From Phycisphaerales bacterium (GTDB lineage: Bacteria > Planctomycetota > Phycisphaerae > Phycisphaerales > UBA1924): a DNA stretch of 6,122 bases. The stretch spans positions 1-6,122 of the forward strand of contig JAJDDL010000370.1 of NCBI GenBank assembly GCA_029260335.1. The letters run 5' to 3'. A model generated the notes under the pieces. The model did not search any database and was not told the DNA's origin. It saw only the letters and a program-made list of their open reading frames with translations. Positions 1-4,636 of the stretch are shown here, piece by piece; positions within the stretch are counted from its first letter, which is position 1, and each line of letters begins with the position of its first letter. The position numbers and the translations under genes were made by a program.

Positions 1-1425
1 CGTTTCGCGCTGAGCGATTACAACTACATGAAACCCAAGGACGTCCTGAGGATTCAGCGCGAAAAAGAAGGCGCCGGCGCGCATGCCAACGATCTCAACG
101 AGATCTACGAGTACCCCGGCGGATTCTCCACCGAGGGCGAGGGCAAGCAGGTCGCCCAGGTGCGCATGGACGAGCGGCAGGCGCTGTACGAGATCGTGCG
201 GGGCCACACCGATCATCGGGGGTTCGCGGTGGGTTATCGTTTCGGCGCGAAGTGCCCCAAGGAGACCGCCCAGCAGTTCGCCAAGGATCCCACGGGTGAG
301 TATCTCGTGATCGAAGCTGAGTACGAGATCGTGAATCCCGACGCCGAGTCATTCGAAGAGCCCGGCCCCGAGGGCGACTTCAAGTGCCGGTTCGTTGCAA
401 TCCCCGCCGGGATTCCGTTTCGTCTTGATCGGATCACGCCCAGACCCATCGTCGAGGGCCCGCAAACGGCGGTCGTCGTGGGCAAGGCCGGTGACGAGGT
501 CCATTCGGACGAACTCGCCCGCGTCCGCGTGCAGTTCCATTGGGATCGCGACGGGCAATACGACGAGAAGGCCTCAATCTGGGTGCGTGTCTCCCAGGCG
601 ATCGCGGGCAAGGGCTGGGGGCATCAGTACACGCCCAGGGTCGGCCAAGAGGTGATAGTCAGCTTCCTGGAGGGCGATCCAGATCGGCCGATCGTGACCG
701 GGCGTGTGTACAACGAGCAGAACAAGCCGCCCTACGACCAGGGCAAGCTCCCGACCATCAGCACGATGAAGTCCAACTCGTCCAAGGGCGGCGGCGGCTT
801 CAACGAGTTCCGCTTTGACGACAAGAAAGGCGAAGAGCAGGTCTTCATGCACGCGCAGAAGAACTACGACCAGCGTGTGCTCAACGACCGGTTTGAGTTC
901 ATCGGGCATGATCGCCACCTCATCACCAAGAACGACAAGCACGAGCACGTCGAGAATGATCGGCACGAGAAGGTCGACCGACACCACCAAGAAGAAGTCG
1001 GCAAGGACCGAAACGTGAAGGTGGGAGGCAAGGAGGCGATCAGCATCGCCGCGGCTCACTCCGAGACCGTTGGCGGCGATGTGATCCAGGTCTACAAGAA
1101 GAACCAATCCACCGAAGTCACCGACGATCTGTATATCAAGGCCGACAACATCTGCATCGAGGCGATGACCAATATCACGATCAAGGTCGGCCAGTCCTAC
1201 ATTGCTATCGAGAGCGGCGGGATCAAGATCGGGACCACCGGAAACATCGAGCTTGACGCCAAGGGCAATATCACCAGCAAGTCAATGGGCAACACGAAGA
1301 TCGACGCGATGGGCACCGGCACGCTCAAGTCCATGGGCCCGCTGACAGTCGAGGGTACGGCGCCAACGACGGTGAAGAGCGCCGCGATCTTGACGCTTCA
1401 GGGTGCACTGATCAAGATCAACTGA
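1..1425 (+). CDS. vgrG: VgrG, type VI secretion spike tip protein (5' partial)
   Basis: This is the trimeric spike protein that caps the Hcp tube of the T6SS and carries effectors into target cells. The frame is open from base 1: the residues before the first ATG (position 28), FALSDYNY, match the usual VgrG line before KPKD, so the gene starts upstream and 474 residues are seen. Counting from base 1, residues ~1-135 are the end of the gp27-like (Phage_GPD) hub. Residues ~158-238 are the gp5-like OB fold, with ARVRVQFHWD, SIWVRVSQ, GWG, PRVGQEVIVSFLEGDPDRP and GRVYN. Next comes the NEFRFDDKKGEEQVFMHAQKN junction, then a His/Asp-rich repeat stretch (~302-340), then beta-prism repeats ending LTLQGALIKIN. 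It stops just after the beta-prism, so there is no enzymatic C-terminal extension; cargo must bind non-covalently, which fits the genes downstream. Confidence 0.96.
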   Translation, partial: RFALSDYNYMKPKDVLRIQREKEGAGAHANDLNEIYEYPGGFSTEGEGKQVAQVRMDERQALYEIVRGHTDHRGFAVGYRFGAKCPKETAQQFAKDPTGEYLVIEAEYEIVNPDAESFEEPGPEGDFKCRFVAIPAGIPFRLDRITPRPIVEGPQTAVVVGKAGDEVHSDELARVRVQFHWDRDGQYDEKASIWVRVSQAIAGKGWGHQYTPRVGQEVIVSFLEGDPDRPIVTGRVYNEQNKPPYDQGKLPTISTMKSNSSKGGGGFNEFRFDDKKGEEQVFMHAQKNYDQRVLNDRFEFIGHDRHLITKNDKHEHVENDRHEKVDRHHQEEVGKDRNVKVGGKEAISIAAAHSETVGGDVIQVYKKNQSTEVTDDLYIKADNICIEAMTNITIKVGQSYIAIESGGIKIGTTGNIELDAKGNITSKSMGNTKIDAMGTGTLKSMGPLTVEGTAPTTVKSAAILTLQGALIKIN

Positions 1426-1437
1426 GTCTCGATGCGC

Positions 1438-1444
1438 AAAGGAG
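1438..1444 (+). promoter_or_regulatory. Ribosome binding site of the adaptor-like gene
   Basis: AAAGGAG lies 7 bases before the ATG at 1452, a near-consensus Shine-Dalgarno. It fixes that start and favours it over the overlapping ATG at 1432, which has no such site and opens a different frame. It lies 13 bases after the vgrG stop, so the two genes are probably co-transcribed. Confidence 0.8.
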
Positions 1445-1451
1445 CACAGAG

Positions 1452-1844
1452 ATGCCGTCACCAAAGAGTGGCAAAGCGGGCAAGGCAATCAACCCGGCAA
1501 AGCCGACGGTGGCACTGGAAGCAGACGTTGCCGATCCGGGCGAGATCGCCGAGCTCAAGAGCCAGCAGACGCAGTCCAAGGAGGGCAAGTACGGCTCCGA
1601 AGAGGTCAAGCCCCACAAGGAAGAAGAGACCGACGAGGAACTGCACTGGATCGAGATCGAACTGGTGGGCGAGGACGACGAGCCAATCTCAGGCGAGAAG
1701 TACAAGATCACGCTCCCCGACGGCTCGGTCGCCAGTGGTACCCTCGACCAGAAGGGCTGTGCACGTGTAGAGGGAATCAAGGACGCGGGGGACTGTCAGA
1801 TCACCTTCCCTGATCTGGACAAAGAAGCCTGGGAGCCGGCATGA
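1452..1844 (+). CDS. VgrG-linked small beta-sandwich protein, probable cargo adaptor
   Basis: A 130-residue protein that starts 26 bases after the vgrG stop and has a strong ribosome binding site. Residues ~15-55 carry AKPTVALEADVADPGEI, then the GKYGSEEVKPHKE element. I recognise this as a recurrent motif in small proteins encoded beside T6SS VgrG genes. Residues ~63-130 (LHWIEIELVGEDDEPISGEKY, ITLPDGS, GTLDQKGCARVEGI, CQITFPDLDKEAW) form a small carboxypeptidase-regulatory-like beta-sandwich that is also common as an extension of VgrG or effector proteins. There is no signal peptide and no membrane segment, so it should be cytoplasmic before firing. Its place between spike and effectors suggests that it links or loads cargo onto VgrG; that role is inferred. 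It has no PAAR signature, so it is unlikely to be the spike tip itself. Confidence 0.85.
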   Translation: MPSPKSGKAGKAINPAKPTVALEADVADPGEIAELKSQQTQSKEGKYGSEEVKPHKEEETDEELHWIEIELVGEDDEPISGEKYKITLPDGSVASGTLDQKGCARVEGIKDAGDCQITFPDLDKEAWEPA

Positions 1845-1897
1845 CACTTCGCGACGCGACATGCAGCGCGAGGCCCGGCAGCAAGTGAGAGAATGCG

Positions 1898-2119
1898 ATG
1901 AGCGATGCAACTGACGACCATGACGAAGTAGTTGGTGAAGACGGCCTGTCAGGCGAGGAAGACCAGGTCGACGATCAGGACGACGAGGACGATCCGATCG
2001 ATTCGACGCCGCCCGCCCCCCGTGATGAGAAGCACGCGACGATGGTCGCGTTCGTGGCCCGTCGCAAACTCAATACCATCGACACCAAGCCCGGCGGCTA
2101 CGCTTGGTTCAGCGCATAG
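1898..2119 (+). CDS. Small acidic protein of unknown function, upstream partner of effector 1
   Basis: I do not recognise this 73-residue ORF. Residues 1-40 are extremely acidic, with the run DDQDDEDDPIDS. Residues ~44-73 are basic to neutral (VAFVARRKLNTIDTKPGGYAW) and end FSA. It has no signal peptide and no membrane segment, so it does not look like a periplasmic immunity protein. A weak GAGAG Shine-Dalgarno (1887-1891) precedes the ATG by 6 bases. The stop at 2117-2119 is 11 bases before the effector start at 2131, so the two are probably translated from one message. The main support that it is a real gene is a recognisable decayed copy in the same place upstream of effector 2, sharing QDDEDDP, a D-S pair and N-T-x-x-TKP. 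It could be a cytoplasmic chaperone or loading factor, or a translation-coupling leader; these are guesses. Confidence 0.6.
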   Translation: MSDATDDHDEVVGEDGLSGEEDQVDDQDDEDDPIDSTPPAPRDEKHATMVAFVARRKLNTIDTKPGGYAWFSA

Positions 2120-2120
2120 C

Positions 2121-2124
2121 GGAG
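2121..2124 (+). promoter_or_regulatory. Ribosome binding site deciding the TTG start of effector 1
   Basis: GGAG sits 6 bases before TTG at 2131. The same arrangement (GGAGAG, 7 bases, TTG, then a Tyr-Pro codon pair) recurs at copy 2. An upstream in-frame TTG at 2104 is rejected as the start: its exact counterpart in copy 2 (TTG at 4610) runs into a TGA at 4619 after two more codons. Confidence 0.75.
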
Positions 2125-2130
2125 CTTCCT

Positions 2131-4320
2131 TTGGCCTACCCCGAGGAACACGGAATCTCGTTCACCGACCATGAGTCGATCCGCATCGTCGAGATCGCCG
2201 GGCTCTTGCCCACCCATGCGACGAAGAACTTCGCGAATCGCACCGAGGGGCAGATTCGCAAAGTCCTGATCCACCACCACGCGGGAGCCGCCAAGTCCAC
2301 CGTGGAAAAACGGGCCGACGGCATTCCAAAGTCCTGCTGGTCTACCGCGCAGTTCTTTGTCCGCGCAGATGACCCCGCCAAGGCCGGCACCCAAGGCAGA
2401 AACTGGGCCGGGTACGCCTACCACTACGACATCGGTTATGGCGAGGACCGCTCGGCGGGCAAGGACCTTGTCTTCCAAACACAGTTGCCCACCAAGATCG
2501 GTTTCCATACCGGAGCGGGTCAGAACGAGATGGGCATCAGCATCTCCCACATGGGCTACATGCGCCACCTCGATGCCCCCACCGGCGCGAGCTATAGCCC
2601 AAACGACGGCAAGCCCCACGAGGCCCAGAAGCGAGCTCTGCCTTTGCTCGTGGACTACTTGCAAGACAAGTACGCGATCTCCGATCTGCACGTCCAGGGT
2701 CATTTTCAGCACAAGAAGCCGGCCTGCCCGGGCTGGGATATCGAGTATTGGCTCATGAAACGCGAGCTGCGCTCGGCGGGCCTGCGTCAGGCCTTCTGCT
2801 GGCCCATCGCGCCGGGTTCCAAAGACGAACCCACGTTCTTGCGTCACACATCGGGCGCCGCCCAAGACGCGGCCAAGCTGATCGCCGCCAACAAGGCAGG
2901 GGGCACCGGCTTCTTCCCCTTCGGCCGTCGATTCCTCTGGCACGACGGCATCCACTTGTTCCCAGATTCAGGCGAGGGCGCAAACGTCTACGCCGTGCGC
3001 GATGGCTGGGTCATCGGCGCACGGCTTAACAAGAACGTCGTGCTCGATGGCAAGGACTACGGCAGCGCCTCGTTCGTCCTGGTCATGCACGAGGATCCGG
3101 GCCTCTATGACCCGCTCGACAAACGGACTTCCGGCTCGCGTCGTCGACCGACGCCGTTGGTGTACTTCTCGCTCTACATGCACCTCGGGCCGTTGGATGA
3201 CACGATCGGATGGGTCGCGATGCTGAAGGAACGCGATCGCGCGCGATACGACCAACTCATGGCGAATCCGGAACTCGGCCGAAATGTCGCGGGCGTTGCG
3301 TTGCCAGTTAAGGCGGGCGAGGTGATAGGCAAGGTCGGCAAGCACAACCCGTTCGCGGCTCGCCATCCGGACCTCGATGCGACCGACGAAGCGGTCTTTG
3401 AAGCAGAAAAGCACGCCGTCCTGCACTTTGAGATCTTCTTCCGCGATCATCTCGTTAAGCGTTTCGATCCCGACAAGGACCTGCACAAGAAGTACACACT
3501 CAAGGACACCGATCGCGACTCGCTCGCAGACGACATCATCCGCAAGCTCGATCGCCTCACCGGTTTCAGCGATGAGTCCGTTGAGGCATTGCGCGAAGCG
3601 GTCGAAGCCGCGGCTACCACCGACCCGGGATTCCAGGATCCCTCGGCGTGGACCGTTGCCTTGACAAGCGATTTGCAAGAAGCACTGAGCACCGTCATCG
3701 TCGAGCATCGCAGCGAATGGAACGCCGATTGGAATAGTGTCATCAACTCGCAATACAGGCAGTGGGGGCTCTCGACCGCCGAACGAGACCACTTCAAGAA
3801 TGTCATACGAGAGTTCCAGTGGTGGCGCGAGGTCGTGCGGACCGAGGGTATCCACCGCGCCCGACTCACAGGCTTGTCCGCGAACGCCCGTCCGTTCTAT
3901 GCCCACCCGCTCCGCCTGCTCTGTTGGTTGGTCGGTCTCAGACGCGAGCTCGACGCCAATATCACCGGCGGTGAAGATGAACACGGCTACCCCAACAGCA
4001 CCAATATCGACGCGGATCTCTGGATTCTCACGACGATCCGGGCAAACGCCTCAGCGGGCGACACGACCGTCCGCGTCAAGGGCTCCATCGAGGCGACACG
4101 CTTCGATGGCGGGTCGTTCCGCATCAAGGGCCACGCCTCTCAGTACCGTATCACCGCCCACAGTGAAATCCTGTCCGGCTCGCGCGTCGATTCCTATGAC
4201 CTCACCATCAGCCCCGCGCTTGAAAAAGACGTCCGCAAGAATGCGAAGATCAAGCTCGGCAACTACGGCTGGCATTTCGAGCAGAGCTTTGATTGGGACA
4301 CAGATCTCACAGGAGCGTGA
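2131..4320 (+). CDS. Amidase_2 + M23-like peptidoglycan hydrolase, probable T6SS effector (copy 1)
   Basis: A 729-residue protein from a TTG start supported by GGAG and by copy 2. Residues ~40-212 are an N-acetylmuramoyl-L-alanine amidase of the Amidase_2/T7 lysozyme type. Zinc ligands would be H48 (ILIHHHAG region), H191 and C199 (GHFQHKKPACPG, the same 8-residue spacing as H122/C130 of T7 lysozyme), and the catalytic Tyr equivalent is Y97 (YAYHYDI). H126..N132..GISIS matches the family's middle motif. Residues ~257-440 are LytM/M23-like: WHDGIH (H271, H275), VYAVRDGWV, YMHL (H351), VKAGEVIGKVG and VLHFEI (H432). Residues 459-468 (DTDRDSLADD) resemble a calcium loop. Residues ~525-595 carry SEWNADW, WW (564-565) and AHP (592-593), a pattern known from T6SS cargo. 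Residues ~636-711 are a beta domain like those of phage virion proteins. There is no signal peptide, as expected for T6SS delivery. It should cleave the glycan-peptide amide bond of the target wall; whether the M23 part is active is uncertain. Confidence 0.92.
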   Translation: MAYPEEHGISFTDHESIRIVEIAGLLPTHATKNFANRTEGQIRKVLIHHHAGAAKSTVEKRADGIPKSCWSTAQFFVRADDPAKAGTQGRNWAGYAYHYDIGYGEDRSAGKDLVFQTQLPTKIGFHTGAGQNEMGISISHMGYMRHLDAPTGASYSPNDGKPHEAQKRALPLLVDYLQDKYAISDLHVQGHFQHKKPACPGWDIEYWLMKRELRSAGLRQAFCWPIAPGSKDEPTFLRHTSGAAQDAAKLIAANKAGGTGFFPFGRRFLWHDGIHLFPDSGEGANVYAVRDGWVIGARLNKNVVLDGKDYGSASFVLVMHEDPGLYDPLDKRTSGSRRRPTPLVYFSLYMHLGPLDDTIGWVAMLKERDRARYDQLMANPELGRNVAGVALPVKAGEVIGKVGKHNPFAARHPDLDATDEAVFEAEKHAVLHFEIFFRDHLVKRFDPDKDLHKKYTLKDTDRDSLADDIIRKLDRLTGFSDESVEALREAVEAAATTDPGFQDPSAWTVALTSDLQEALSTVIVEHRSEWNADWNSVINSQYRQWGLSTAERDHFKNVIREFQWWREVVRTEGIHRARLTGLSANARPFYAHPLRLLCWLVGLRRELDANITGGEDEHGYPNSTNIDADLWILTTIRANASAGDTTVRVKGSIEATRFDGGSFRIKGHASQYRITAHSEILSGSRVDSYDLTISPALEKDVRKNAKIKLGNYGWHFEQSFDWDTDLTGA

Positions 4321-4464
4321 GTTCGCGAATGGCGATCCGAGCAGTTGTGGCAGAGAGAATCCTGCCGATATGTCGAACTGGAGGTGGATTCACAGCGCCT
4401 AGGCCGGATTCCCGTGCCTTTCTCCGATGGTGAACCGTCCGCTGCGTGATGGGAGTTTCACGGT
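4321..4464 (+). other. Gap after effector 1 with no supportable gene
   Basis: No intact gene with a credible start and ribosome binding site is seen between the effector 1 stop and the decayed acidic ORF. In the effector's own frame the sequence stays open from 4321 to a TGA at 4447 (42 sense codons, including YVELEVDSQRLGRIPVPF), which could be a lost C-terminal tail. In the +1 frame it is open to a TAG ending at 4402. A GTG overlapping the effector stop (4317) has a Shine-Dalgarno too close to use. No immunity-like signal peptide and no convincing terminator hairpin were found. Confidence 0.5.
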
Positions 4465-4615
4465 GATGCCGGCGAGGAAAACAGGAACTACCAGGATGAT
4501 GAGGATGATCCAAGCGACTCCGTCCAACGAGATATGCAACGTTCGACCACAGTTGCGCATGCGACACGTTGTACAATCAATACGGTAAACACCAAGCCGA
4601 TGGCTTTGCTTGGTT
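4465..4615 (+). pseudogene. Decayed copy of the acidic small ORF
   Basis: Read from 4465, the sequence gives a GEEN..QDDEDDPSDS segment and then an INTVNTKP segment. These align with GEED..QDDEDDPIDS and LNTIDTKP of the intact ORF at 1898-2119. Relative to that ORF it lacks 4 codons in the middle and one base between 4598 and 4599 (AAG CC- GAT GGC TTT GCT TGG against AAG CCC GGC GGC TAC GCT TGG). The frame is therefore split: codons are in one phase up to 4598 and another from 4599. The acidic half also has no start codon; an in-frame TGA lies at 4447-4449, and the first ATG in that phase is at 4534, after the acidic run. It lies directly before effector 2, in the same position as its intact relative before effector 1. 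Confidence 0.65.
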
Positions 4616-4623
4616 ACATGACT

Positions 4624-4629
4624 GGAGAG
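4624..4629 (+). promoter_or_regulatory. Ribosome binding site deciding the TTG start of effector 2
   Basis: GGAGAG lies 7 bases before TTG at 4637. The frame is closed upstream by TGA at 4619-4621, so only CTG 4622 or TTG 4637 can be the start near the conserved N terminus. TTG 4637 lines up base for base with TTG 2131 of copy 1, and the 33-base stretch ending in each TTGG has the same length in both copies. Confidence 0.75.
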
Positions 4630-4636
4630 TTCCTCT

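Noticed and set aside
904..1020. His/Asp/Glu-rich repeated stretch in VgrG (HDRH, DKHEHV, DRHEKV, DRHHQEEV)
   Set aside because: It looked like a special metal-binding insert, but such D-R-H/V repeats are ordinary at the start of the VgrG beta-prism.
574..1107. Antisense open frame of 177 codons inside vgrG
   Set aside because: It is opposite a clear VgrG OB-fold and repeat region; its Val/Leu-rich translation is the complement of the Asp/His/Lys-rich sense codons.
1845..1897. Gap between the adaptor-like gene and the acidic ORF, checked for a terminator or promoter
   Set aside because: It is only 53 bases long with no convincing hairpin plus T-run and no promoter-like hexamer pair; it looks like an intra-operon spacer.
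2098..2955. Antisense open frame of 285 codons across effector 1
   Set aside because: It mirrors the effector's codon phase; such shadows are common in G/C-biased genes. A similar antisense frame (5186-5992) appears over copy 2. It has no family motifs.
2968..3984. Antisense open frame of 338 codons across the middle of effector 1
   Set aside because: The sense strand holds recognisable M23-like motifs conserved in copy 2, so the antisense frame is explained as a shadow.
4569..4583. Possible promoter -10 (TACAAT at 4572) and palindrome TTGTACAA before effector 2
   Set aside because: No acceptable -35 hexamer is found at 16-18 bases, and the bases belong to the decayed coding remnant; chance is sufficient.
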